Below, piece after piece: positions 27,563 to 35,545 of a stretch of 64,000 bases of DNA. This DNA is from JAGRKR01 sp041397725 (GTDB lineage Bacteria; Pseudomonadota; Alphaproteobacteria; Rhizobiales; Hyphomicrobiaceae). The stretch covers positions 186,001 through 250,000 of the forward strand of contig JAWKVZ010000003.1 of NCBI GenBank assembly GCA_041397725.1, written 5' to 3'. The notes below the pieces were generated by a model, which was not told the DNA's origin, ran no database searches, and saw only the letters and a list, made by a program, of their open reading frames with translations. How positions within the stretch are numbered: the stretch's first letter is position 1; each line of letters begins with the position of its first letter. The translations under genes and the position numbers were made by a program.

Positions 27563-27579
27563 AGCATCGCCCGTGCCAA
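27563..27579 (-). promoter_or_regulatory. sigma-54 promoter of glnB-glnA
   Basis: Read on the minus strand: TTGGCACGGGCGATGCT. This matches YTGGCACGRNNNTTGCW with one mismatch (A for the first T of TTGC) and has the obligatory GG and GC separated by ten bases. Transcription would start near 27552, giving a leader of about 50 bases before glnB. NtrC control under nitrogen limitation is expected; no clear NtrC site was identified upstream. Confidence 0.8.
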
Positions 27580-27795
27580 CTCGGTAAGCTTTGATAAACG
27601 ATGCTTGATCAAGACCTTAGCCGCGGGCTCAAATTGACTGCTGTTTCGAGAAGCGGCTGATCAGCTCAAAAGGTGAGCAAGAAGCCCAAAAAGTAGGCAG
27701 AACGGGCGCGGCTCGCTATGCCGGGAGGCGTTGCCAGCGGTGCTGCCCGATGGGCATATGACGCAGAGCGTGATCTGCGAGCGACGAGGCAGGTG

Positions 27796-29295
27796 ATGGC
27801 GGAGACCTCCGGCCTGGAACTTCTGACGACTGCCGAGATGGGGCAGGCCGATCGATTGGCGGTCGCGGCGGGCGTGGCCAGCCTGACGCTGATGGAGAAT
27901 GCCGGACGCGCCGTTGCCGATGAAGCGCAGCGTCTGGCGCTGCCGGGCGCTGATGTGCTCGTGCTGGCAGGACCGGGCAACAACGGTGGCGATGGCTACG
28001 TCGCAGCGCGCCTGCTCGCGGAGCGCGGGCATGCCGTCGAGGTCGTCTGCACGGTCCCGCGCGACGCCTTGCGCGGCGATGCCGCCGAGATGGCCCGGCG
28101 CTGGGACGGTCCTGTTCTGGAAGCCGTTCCCGATCGACTGACGCGCCGACCAGGGGTGATCATCGACGCGCTGTTCGGGGCGGGCCTCGCCCGGCCCATC
28201 GCAGGTGCGGCCGGTGATCTGCTGGCGTGGGCCAACGCCACGGCGGCGCCGATGCTCGCCGTCGACGTCCCGAGCGGTCTCGACGGGACGACCGGGGAGG
28301 TGGTGGGCGGCCTCGTGGCCCGTGCCACGCGCACCGTCACGTTCTTCCGCCGCAAGCCTGGGCATCTGCTCTTCCCGGGGCGACGGCTGTGCGGGGAGGT
28401 GATCGTCGCAGATATCGGCATTCCCGCGAGCGTCCTCAGCGATATCGCCCCGCGCACGTTCGTGAACGGTCACCTGCGCGCGCTGTGGGCCAATGCGTTG
28501 AGACGGACGTGCGACGATCACAAGTACGAGCGCGGGCATGCCGTGGTGGTCTCCGGACCGGCCGAATGCACGGGGGCGGCGCGTCTCGGCGCACGCGGCG
28601 CGTTGCGCGCCGGAGCGGGGCTGGTCACCGTCGCAAGCCCGCGCGCGGCCTTTCCGGTCAACGCTGCGCATCTGACGGCGATCATGGTGATGCCGTTCGA
28701 GGTGCCGCACGGGCTCGCCCGCATCCTCGCCGATCCCCGCAAGAACGCGCTGCTGATCGGGCCGGGCGCAGGCGTCACCCCGCAGACGCGGGAGATGGTC
28801 GAGATCGGTCTTGCGGCCGGCTGCACGGTCGTACTCGATGCGGATGCGCTGACCTGTTTCGCCGAGGCGCCGGATGCGCTGTTCACGCGCATCCGGGCGG
28901 CGGGCGCCGGACAGGTCGTGCTCACGCCGCACGAGGGCGAGTTCAAGCGGTTGTTCGGCGACCTGCCGGGCTCGAAGCTCGAGCGCGCGCGCCGGGCTGC
29001 GGCGCGATCGGGCGCGGTCGTTGTCCTCAAGGGACCAGACAGCGTCATCGCGGCGCCGGATGGCGAGGCCGCCATCAACGACAACGCCCCGCCCTGGCTC
29101 GCCACAGCCGGCTCCGGCGACGTTCTGGCCGGCTTCATCGCGGGGCTGCTGGCGCAACGCCTTTCGGGGTTCAACGCCGCGTGCGCCGGCGTCTGGCTGC
29201 ACGGCGCTGTCGCGAACGCATTCGGCCCTGGGCTCATCGCCGAGGATCTCCCCGAGCGACTGCCAGGCGTGCTGGCAACCCTCATCGGCCATTGA
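27796..29295 (+). CDS. nnr: bifunctional NAD(P)HX epimerase/dehydratase
   Basis: 499 residues repairing hydrated NAD(P)H. The N-terminal YjeF_N epimerase domain (about 1-215) has MGQADRLAVAAGVASLTLME and GPGNNGGDGYVAARLLAERG. The C-terminal kinase-like ADP-dependent dehydratase (about 235-495) has LLIGPGAGVT, VLDADALTCF and the ATAGSGDVLAGFIAGLLAQ motif. ATG 27796 has GAGG six bases upstream and matches homologues (a longer in-frame start exists). In Hyphomicrobiales the gene commonly sits beside glnB, as here (divergent). Confidence 0.95.
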   Translation: MAETSGLELLTTAEMGQADRLAVAAGVASLTLMENAGRAVADEAQRLALPGADVLVLAGPGNNGGDGYVAARLLAERGHAVEVVCTVPRDALRGDAAEMARRWDGPVLEAVPDRLTRRPGVIIDALFGAGLARPIAGAAGDLLAWANATAAPMLAVDVPSGLDGTTGEVVGGLVARATRTVTFFRRKPGHLLFPGRRLCGEVIVADIGIPASVLSDIAPRTFVNGHLRALWANALRRTCDDHKYERGHAVVVSGPAECTGAARLGARGALRAGAGLVTVASPRAAFPVNAAHLTAIMVMPFEVPHGLARILADPRKNALLIGPGAGVTPQTREMVEIGLAAGCTVVLDADALTCFAEAPDALFTRIRAAGAGQVVLTPHEGEFKRLFGDLPGSKLERARRAAARSGAVVVLKGPDSVIAAPDGEAAINDNAPPWLATAGSGDVLAGFIAGLLAQRLSGFNAACAGVWLHGAVANAFGPGLIAEDLPERLPGVLATLIGH

Positions 29296-29431
29296 CCGAG
29301 GTCAAGGTATACGTTGCGCCCGCCCGGCTAGGTGTGTGCCACGCGGGTGCTGCATGCTGTGGCGCGCAAGCCGAGCGTCGGCCCCTCGTTTCCCGATCTG
29401 TAGACCCCAACAGCACTCGAGAGGCTATGTC

Positions 29432-29935
29432 ATGGCCCAGGAAATCAAGAAGCAGGACACCACGTCTACTGCACCGGCCCGTCTTGCCGACCCCTTCGGC
29501 GCGATGCGGGCGGAAATGGACCGCTTGTTCGACACCTTCATGGGACGCGGCGGCGCTAGCCGTCTGCCGAGCCTGTCCACGCCCTGGGAGGGCGAGCTCT
29601 CGCACTGGCCGAGCATCGACATCCGCGAGAATGACGGCGCGTTGATCATGGAAGCGGAGATGCCCGGTCTCGACGAGAAGGACGTGGAGCTGACGCTCAA
29701 GGACGGCGTGCTGACGATCAAGGGCGAGAAGAAAGTTGAGCGCGACGAGAAGAAGGACGACTACCACATCATGGAGCGGCGCTACGGCAGCTTCCAGCGC
29801 TCCTTCAGGCTGCCCGAGAGCGTGGACGAGGAGCAGGTCAAGGCCGCCTTCGAGAAGGGGCTCCTGCGCGTCACCATGCCGAAGCGGCCGGAGGCGGTAA
29901 AAGCCGAGAAGAAGATCTCCATCGCCAAGGGTTGA
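29432..29935 (+). CDS. Hsp20-family small heat-shock protein
   Basis: 167 residues: an N-terminal arm (1-55), an alpha-crystallin domain (about 58-150, IDIRENDGALIMEAEMPG, DGVLTIKGEKK, GSFQRSFRLPESV) and a C-terminal ISI motif for oligomer contacts. An ATP-independent holdase. GAGAGG lies seven bases before the ATG. Upstream 136 bp show no CIRCE element; a sigma-32 promoter could not be placed with confidence. Confidence 0.93.
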   Translation: MAQEIKKQDTTSTAPARLADPFGAMRAEMDRLFDTFMGRGGASRLPSLSTPWEGELSHWPSIDIRENDGALIMEAEMPGLDEKDVELTLKDGVLTIKGEKKVERDEKKDDYHIMERRYGSFQRSFRLPESVDEEQVKAAFEKGLLRVTMPKRPEAVKAEKKISIAKG

Positions 29936-30253
29936 GCGCCAAGGGCTGAGCCCCGCGCCCCCTCCTCTCAAGGCGGCGGCGGTTTGCTGCCGCGGTCGAC
30001 GCTGGCGGTGGCGCAGATCTCCTGAGCCAGCGCCGTTGCCGGCCCGTCCTTGACGCGCGCCCGCGGGATGGCGGGCTCATGGGAAGGGGAGTGCGAGCGA
30101 GGCACGTGCAGACATTGCAGCGCCGGCTGACGGGCTTCCTGCAGATCGGCTCACCTCGGTAGCGGACCGCGCGAACCCTGCCTATGTGCTGGCGCGCCGG
30201 TCAGTCCCGCACGTGCTATCGAGGCGGCGCGCGCGACATCCAGGCCCCCAAAC

Positions 30254-30285
30254 GAAAACAGGGTGGCCGAAGCCACCCTGTCTTT
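30254..30285. terminator. strong bidirectional intrinsic terminator
   Basis: ACAGGGTGGC and GCCACCCTGT form a perfect 10-bp stem with a CGAA loop. Runs AAAA on the left and CTTTT on the right allow use from either strand. It lies 320 bp after hsp20 and 130 bp after the minus-strand membrane gene. Confidence 0.9.
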
Positions 30286-30372
30286 TGTAGTACCGTCTTG
30301 CTTATTTCAGGTCCGGCGACCTTCCCCGAGAGCTGGGAGCGGGCATCGCTCTCGCGATGCTCCGCTCCTCCT

Positions 30373-30405
30373 TTTGGCGCTCTGGGCTAAAGGCGCCAAA
30401 CTTTT
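30373..30405 (-). terminator. terminator of the primase-tail membrane protein gene
   Basis: TTTGGCGC and GCGCCAAA form a perfect 8-bp stem around a 12-base loop. On the minus strand it starts 11 bp after the stop codon and ends in CTTTTGG-type A/T-rich flanks, so it is a plausible intrinsic terminator. Confidence 0.6.
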
Positions 30406-30415
30406 ACGCTGGACT

Positions 30416-31642
30416 TCAGGCAACCGATCGGGCGGGTGTTTTGTCCTCCTCGTCGTAATCGAGGCCTGAATTCAGCTTGATGCCCATGTAACGGATGCGT
30501 CCGGCGACCTTCGCCTTCTCCACACCGAGTTCACCGAACTGTCGACCGAAAGTCGGAAGTGCAAGCGGCTCCTTGTTCTGCTCTTCGCACCATGCACAGT
30601 AGTCCTCGTAGAGTGCCATTGCTGTCAGGCTGGAGTTCTCGGCGGTCTGGATGCGGTCCTTGTGGAACCTCTCGACATCGCTTTCGGGTGCAACCAGCTT
30701 GAGTTGGCTTCGATTGTCATTGGCAGTTACCTTTGGCTTGGCCGGCACGACCGGCGGTGCAGCTATGGGCGGAGCGACGGTCACGGGCGGCTGGACAGCC
30801 GTAGCGACGGTCACGTTAGGCACGATGGCAGGCACGGCCTCGGCACGGTGGTCATAGATGCGCCACTGCGAGAAGGCGACGTACATACCGAAGCTGGAGC
30901 CGATTTCGAGCAGCAGCGCGATGAAGACCGTGAGCGCCATCTGCACGTCCTCGACGCGCACCGTCGGGAATACCAGGCCGGCAATCTTCGCCAGAACAGC
31001 AGCCTGAGGGTCAGCGGATGCGACCGCGGTGCCCGTGGTGCCAGTGGCGAGTTGCGTCCTCAGCTCCCTGATGCGCTGATCGAGTTTCCGCGCCTGGTCG
31101 GCTGCGGCCAGCTCTGCAGCAAGGCCATGGTACTTCTGGCACAGCTCGCGCGTGCTCTTTCCCTTGACTTCGGTGCAGCCTTTGCTCCACGCCCAGGCTC
31201 GCTCGGTTTTGAGCGAGTCCATGCCGGCCTGGACAGTCATGGCCGGACGGTGCTGGGGTATCCACGCCAGCTTCTCCTCCGACCGCTTCAACTCGGCGCG
31301 CATGTCCTTATAGACAGCAGCCTGGACGGCACGGGCGCCCGTCGTATCCTGACGGTTCAGCGCGGCGTGGCCAAGGGCCGAGGTGAGCGAGTAAGCGGTG
31401 CAGACCACCCAGACGAGGGCCGACGCCGCTGCTTGCGACCACATCTTGTTGCGTATGGAAGCAAACAAGAAGAATGGTACGAGCGCTTTGAGGCAGTCCG
31501 CCGCCGCGCTGGCCGCACCATAGATCTGGCCGTCGAATTCGGTTTTTCCCAACTGCAGCCCGAACCTCCAGTTCATGGCAGCAGATACGGCTAGCAGCAC
31601 ACCGGCTGCCAGTACGCCTAACAAGCCCAGAGCATGTTTCAT
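30416..31642 (-). CDS. membrane/coiled-coil protein with P4-primase-like C-terminus
   Basis: 408 residues from an ATG with GGAGGGGG four bases upstream (an open frame continues 83 codons further up, but without a ribosome site). Predicted membrane helices: about 1-24, 40-60, 66-88 and 238-262; between the last two lies a charged, likely coiled-coil region (110-210) with two cysteines. After an Ala/Pro/Val linker, residues 340-395 read LTAMALYEDYCAWCEE, LALPTFGRQFGELG and AGRIRYMGIKL, the pattern of the winged-helix tail of P4-type phage/plasmid primases. No helicase or primase core is present. Base composition is visibly lower in GC than neighbours. Function unknown; likely accessory. Confidence 0.65.
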   Translation of the reverse strand: MKHALGLLGVLAAGVLLAVSAAMNWRFGLQLGKTEFDGQIYGAASAAADCLKALVPFFLFASIRNKMWSQAAASALVWVVCTAYSLTSALGHAALNRQDTTGARAVQAAVYKDMRAELKRSEEKLAWIPQHRPAMTVQAGMDSLKTERAWAWSKGCTEVKGKSTRELCQKYHGLAAELAAADQARKLDQRIRELRTQLATGTTGTAVASADPQAAVLAKIAGLVFPTVRVEDVQMALTVFIALLLEIGSSFGMYVAFSQWRIYDHRAEAVPAIVPNVTVATAVQPPVTVAPPIAAPPVVPAKPKVTANDNRSQLKLVAPESDVERFHKDRIQTAENSSLTAMALYEDYCAWCEEQNKEPLALPTFGRQFGELGVEKAKVAGRIRYMGIKLNSGLDYDEEDKTPARSVA

Positions 31643-32320
31643 TGCCCCCTCCAAAAAATGCTCCGCCCCACGGTTGGGACGGATGGCGGTCTGACGCGAG
31701 ACTTGCGAGGGCCTAATCGAAGGCCGTGGTGGCCTGCGAACGCATAGGTCGTCCAGTCGGCTTTTTGCTCTGCAGGCTCCGGTGTGTTGGTGGTCGATGA
31801 CGTATCGACCGACTGGAGTGTTGCAGACCGACCGTCCCCACATCGACGACTGGTGTGTCCGGGGTGACACGATCGGATGATCTCCAATCATCCGTGTCTC
31901 GTTGCACTTATCCCCAGAGACCGGCGACGCCCGAAGAACGCCGCTAACGTGGAGCCTCGAAAGCGGACCGTAAATGATTCGTTGGAATCTGTTAACTTTT
32001 TCATGTCCCTAGTGCGGGGCTTGGCGAAGGGGCTCGCCAACTAACGAGATTCATATGATTGGCTGTCTCGGAGAATCGACGTTTTCCCCGCTCATTTTTC
32101 CACAGGGGCGGACATGGCATACAAGGTGTGGTGGCATGAGGGTGCTGGCGTTGCCACATCTTGTGGCGCGCCAACAACGGCCTGAGTGACGGAAAGTGCG
32201 GCCGGGGGGCGGCCCGGGTGGGTTGCCGACCACGCCGGACGCAGGCAATCCGGGGGCGCCGGCAGCCCTGTGCGGGGGGTTGCTAGTGCGCGCGGGCCAC
32301 ACCAGCGGCGGAGGGGCGGG
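31643..32320. other. 678-bp gene-free spacer rich in inverted repeats
   Basis: Less GC-rich by eye than the flanks and without a supportable gene. It holds GTGTC/GACAC (31855/31866), CGGATGAT/ATCATCCG around CTCCA (31874-31894), TTGGCGA/TCGCCAA around AGGGGC (32021-32040) and GCCACA/TGTGGC around TCT (32153-32167). Two sites are one mismatch from the DnaA box TTATCCACA: TTATCCCCA (31908) and TTTTCCACA (32096). A short AT-rich run (GTTAACTTTTT) is at 31991. It could be regulatory DNA for the membrane gene or a remnant of a replicon. Confidence 0.5.
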
Positions 32321-32332
32321 CTAAAGCCCGCA
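32316..32332 (-). terminator. hairpin overlapping the ArgE-type gene stop
   Basis: GCGGGC and GCCCGC pair around a short TTTA/TAAA loop; on the minus strand the TAG stop lies in the loop. No U-tract follows, so termination strength is uncertain. Confidence 0.35.
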
Positions 32333-33448
32333 CCAGCCTGCAATGAGCCGGGAAAAGATCGCCCGTGCCTCGTCGATGCGGTCGAGTTCGCAGTATTCGT
32401 CCGTCTGATGCGCCATGTGGGCTGGACCCGGGCCGAGCACGATCGTCGGCGGGCCTCCGAGCGCAGGGGCCAAGGCCGAGGCGTCGGTGAAGTAGCTGGC
32501 AGCCGCAACCTCCGCGGGTTGGCCTGTGATGTCCTTGACCGCCGCGAACACCTCCTCGACCCAGGGGTGGTCCGGCGTGGTCCAGATCCCCTCTACGTCG
32601 AGCAGGCGGTCGATGCTGGCCTCATCCTGCAGCAGGCTGGCCAGGGCCTCGACGAGCCTGTCGTGCGCCAGACCGGGGATGGTGCGGATGTCGATGCCGA
32701 TCTCGGCGCGGTCGGGCACCGAGTTGATGTTCATGCCACCGTGCAGCCAGCCGACGTTGAGCGTCGGCGGTCCCATGACCGGATGTCTCGCCACGTTGAA
32801 GTCGAAGCTCTCGAGGCGGCCGACGGCGCGAGCGGCCTTATAGACGGCGTTGTCGCCCTTGTCGGGCATCGAGCCGTGGGCGGTGACGCCGAGGCTCAAC
32901 GCCTTGAGCCACAAGGCGCCCTTGTGGCCGACGAGCGGCCGGTTCGAGCTCGGCTCGGCGACGATGAGGGCGCCGGCGCGGTCCAGCAGCTCGGGGCGGG
33001 TGCGGGCGAGATGGAAGGCGCCCTCGCAGCCGGTTTCCTCGCCGGCGGTTATGACGAGGAGCAGACCTGGGCTATGCGCCAGCCGCGGGGCCAGCTCGAC
33101 GGCCGCCGCGACGAAGGCGGCGACGCCACTCTTCATGTCGGAGCTGCCGCGGCCATAGAGCTTTCCGTCCGCGGTCTCGGCGCCGAAGGGGTCCATGCTC
33201 CAGGCGGCCGCACCGAGCGGCACGACGTCGATGTGGCCGGTGAAGGCGAGCGGCGGGGTGTCGCTCACGCCGCCGATGCGGGCAACGAGGTTGGCGCGTC
33301 CTTCCCCCATGGCGACGAGCTCTGTGGAGAAGCCCGCATCCTCCAGGACGGCGCCGAGGTGCTGTGCGGCTGCGAGTTCGTTGCCCGGCGGGTTGATCGT
33401 GGGAATTTGAACGAGCGTGCGAGTGAGTTGGATGGCATGCGCCGTCAT
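32321..33448 (-). CDS. argE: acetylornithine deacetylase / M20 deacylase
   Basis: 375 residues of the M20 metallopeptidase family: FTGHIDVVPLG (first zinc ligand His), YGRGSSDMKSGVAAF (bridging Asp), GEETGCEGAF (general base Glu-Glu) and a closing PGPAHMAHQTDEY. A dimerisation domain lies in the middle (HGSMPDKGDNAVY). It most likely removes acetyl from N-acetylornithine in arginine synthesis; DapE or another amidohydrolase is possible. AAGGAGA precedes the ATG. Divergent from the SDR gene. Confidence 0.85.
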   Translation of the reverse strand: MTAHAIQLTRTLVQIPTINPPGNELAAAQHLGAVLEDAGFSTELVAMGEGRANLVARIGGVSDTPPLAFTGHIDVVPLGAAAWSMDPFGAETADGKLYGRGSSDMKSGVAAFVAAAVELAPRLAHSPGLLLVITAGEETGCEGAFHLARTRPELLDRAGALIVAEPSSNRPLVGHKGALWLKALSLGVTAHGSMPDKGDNAVYKAARAVGRLESFDFNVARHPVMGPPTLNVGWLHGGMNINSVPDRAEIGIDIRTIPGLAHDRLVEALASLLQDEASIDRLLDVEGIWTTPDHPWVEEVFAAVKDITGQPAEVAAASYFTDASALAPALGGPPTIVLGPGPAHMAHQTDEYCELDRIDEARAIFSRLIAGWCGL

Positions 33449-33542
33449 TTTCCTGTCTCCTTCGCCGAGCACCTGCCGGGGCGTTGTGCTCTGTGGGCTG
33501 CCCGGTTCGCACATGTCCCCCCAGCGAGGATGAGAATAACGC

Positions 33543-34418
33543 ATGATGCACGCCCTTATCGATGCCTGGTTGCGACGCAAGTGGCGACCGCAGCAGGGGC
33601 ACGATGCGTTCGCCGGCCGGCAAGCGCTGGCCGTCGTGACCGGCGGCTCCGAGGGCATCGGCCTCGAGCTGGCGCGCGAGCTGGCGCGGCGTGGGCATGC
33701 GCTTCTGCTCGTGGCACGCAAGGAGGCGTCTTTGGAGCGCGCCGCAGAGGCGATCCGCCGCGAGCACGGGGGGCGCGTCGAGACGCTGGCCCTCGATCTC
33801 ACGCATGCGGAGGCCGGCGCCATCCTGGCCGAGCGCGTGCATGTGCTCGGGGCCTACGTCGACGTCCTCGTCAATAACGCCGCAATCGGCCTGAGCGGCG
33901 CCTTCACGTCCATGGACCGGCAGGACATACGCCGCCTCGTCGAGCTGAACGTCGCGTCGTTGAGCGAGCTGACGCACCGCTTCCTGCCGGATATGGTGCT
34001 GCGCGGCCGCGGCGGGGTCATCAACGTCACCTCGCTCGGCTGCTATGCGCCTGGCCCCTGGGCGGCCCTCTATTTCGCCAGTAAGGCCTATGTGCTCTCG
34101 CTGACGGAGGCGGTGAGGCACGAGGTGGCCGGGCAGGGCGTGCGCGTCATGGCGCTCGTGCCGGGGCCGGTGGCGACCGGATTCCACGCCAAGATGGGTT
34201 CGGACGCCAGTTTCTACCTGTGGTGCATACCGGTCTACAGCGCACGTACGGTGGCAAGATCGGCGTTGAGAGCCTACATGATGGGGCGACGAGTCAAGGT
34301 TGTCGGTGTATTGAATGAGGTGAGTGCACTGGGAATGCGTATGCTGCCGCACTTGCTCTTGCTGCCGGTCATCGGTTTTCTGTTCCGTCGGCGCGACGAG
34401 GGAAAAACGGATGTTTGA
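33543..34418 (+). CDS. short-chain dehydrogenase/reductase
   Basis: 291 residues of the classical SDR type. Cofactor loop VVTGGSEGIGLELARELARRG, NNAAIG, catalytic Ser in VINVTSLGCYAPG and YFASK as the YxxxK pair. The C-terminal 60 residues are longer and hydrophobic (MRMLPHLLLLPVIGFLF), suggesting membrane association. The substrate is unknown. Its end overlaps the start of the glutamine amidotransferase gene by 8 bp, so the two are translationally linked. Confidence 0.88.
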   Translation: MMHALIDAWLRRKWRPQQGHDAFAGRQALAVVTGGSEGIGLELARELARRGHALLLVARKEASLERAAEAIRREHGGRVETLALDLTHAEAGAILAERVHVLGAYVDVLVNNAAIGLSGAFTSMDRQDIRRLVELNVASLSELTHRFLPDMVLRGRGGVINVTSLGCYAPGPWAALYFASKAYVLSLTEAVRHEVAGQGVRVMALVPGPVATGFHAKMGSDASFYLWCIPVYSARTVARSALRAYMMGRRVKVVGVLNEVSALGMRMLPHLLLLPVIGFLFRRRDEGKTDV

Positions 34419-35238
34419 CGCGAGACTGACGGAAGACGCACCTTCGGGCGGGCATCGGTCGCCGGCTCGCGACGCCTCCACGCCGCCCAAGAAGCCCGTG
34501 GTCGTGGTGCTGCATCAGCCCCACTCCACGCCGGGGCACATCGGCCGCTGGCTGCGGGAACAGGGCTATCCGCTGGATATCCGCAAGCCGCGCTACGGCG
34601 ACCCGCTGCCCGAGACGCTGGAGGCGCACGCGGGCGCCGTCATCTTCGGTGGCCCGATGAGCGCCAACGACAGGGACGACTTCATCCTCGCCGAGACCCG
34701 CTGGATCGACGTGGCTCTCAAGGAGCAGCGGCCCTTCCTCGGCGTCTGTCTCGGCGCGCAGATGCTGGCCCGCCATCTTGGCGCGCGCGTCGGCTTCCAC
34801 CACGACGACCACGTCGAGATCGGCTACCTGCCGATACGGGCGACGGACGAGGGGCGACGCGTCTGCGCGTGGCCCGAGCGCTTCTATCAATGGCACCGCG
34901 AGGGGTTCGAGTTGCCGTCGGGCGGCGTGCTGCTGGCTGAAGGCGGGCCCGGCGCGGCCTTCGAGAACCAGGCCTTCCGCTACGGTCCAGCCGCCGTCGG
35001 CCTGCAATTCCATGCCGAGATCACCTTCGCGCAGGTGCATCGCTGGACCGGCATGAGCCGCCATCGGCTCGTGCTCAAGGGCGCGCGTCCGCGTCACGAG
35101 CACATCCACGGCCACTTCCATCACGCACCCCACGTCCACGCCTGGCTCGACGCCTTCCTGAGCCGCTGGCTCGAAGGCCGCCTGGATCAAGCCGAGCCGG
35201 CATCGTCCGCCAGCGCGGGCGTCCCCGAGCCTCGCTGA
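34411..35238 (+). CDS. class I glutamine amidotransferase-like protein
   Basis: 275 residues: after a 45-residue variable N-terminus, a GATase1 domain with the nucleophile in FLGVCLGAQMLARHLG and the catalytic His in VGLQFHAEIT. It resembles stand-alone GMP-synthase-like amidotransferases that hydrolyse glutamine or gamma-glutamyl amides. A His-rich insertion (HEHIHGHFHHAPHVHAW) near residues 225-245 could bind metal. Starts inside the SDR gene, with GAGGGA upstream. Confidence 0.82.
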   Translation: MFDARLTEDAPSGGHRSPARDASTPPKKPVVVVLHQPHSTPGHIGRWLREQGYPLDIRKPRYGDPLPETLEAHAGAVIFGGPMSANDRDDFILAETRWIDVALKEQRPFLGVCLGAQMLARHLGARVGFHHDDHVEIGYLPIRATDEGRRVCAWPERFYQWHREGFELPSGGVLLAEGGPGAAFENQAFRYGPAAVGLQFHAEITFAQVHRWTGMSRHRLVLKGARPRHEHIHGHFHHAPHVHAWLDAFLSRWLEGRLDQAEPASSASAGVPEPR

Positions 35239-35545
35239 GGGGCGTCGCCCGCCTGCGAGGCGCGAGCGTCGGCCGATCCGGCGTGCGGCGTTTGCAAAAT
35301 TGCAAGCATTGGCTGCCACTCTCGACGAATGCGCCGCGTTCAGGTGTTGCGTATGATGGCGCATGTGGTCCGGCCGGGGTCGTGTCGGTATTCGCGTTCT
35401 CCTTGGTCTCGGCCGGACTAGTTCCCCGCTTTGTCACCAGGTTCGTCTTGCAGGCGCGCCGCGCACCGGTTGCGCGGCGCTTGCGTTCGCGCTGGCGTCG
35501 CGCCAGCCTGCTGTCAGCAAGTGCGAGCGGGCACGAGGGAGAACC
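35239..35545. other. gene-free stretch upstream of the glutathione transferase gene
   Basis: 307 bp with one notable site, an operator-like palindrome at 35292-35305 (listed separately). The remainder is GC-rich with no supportable frame; the GST promoter should lie near the palindrome. Confidence 0.5.
35292..35305. promoter_or_regulatory. operator-like palindrome TTGCAA-AA-TTGCAA
   Basis: TTGCAAAATTGCAA, 240 bp before the GST gene. Its core TGCAA-N2-TTGCA recurs at 46102-46115 upstream of the peptide ABC operon. Symmetric and AT-rich in GC-rich surroundings, as expected for a repressor or activator site. The protein is not identified. Confidence 0.5.

Larger units (their letters stand above)
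29936..30415. other. gene-free stretch with two intrinsic terminators
   Basis: 480 bp between convergent genes. It contains a perfect 10-bp hairpin with T-tract (30258-30285) and a second stem that serves the minus-strand gene (30373-30405). The left part is GC-rich without supportable frames. No tRNA or att-like repeat was recognised. Confidence 0.5.

Noticed and set aside
31643..31891. An 83-codon upstream extension of the primase-tail membrane protein
   Set aside because: The extension has no ribosome site and no hydrophobic or conserved segment, while the ATG at 31642 has GGAGGGGG and leads straight into a membrane helix.
31908..32104. Chromosomal oriC
   Set aside because: Only two imperfect DnaA boxes about 190 bp apart and no dnaA, hemE, parAB or gidA genes nearby; kept only as a possible replicon remnant.
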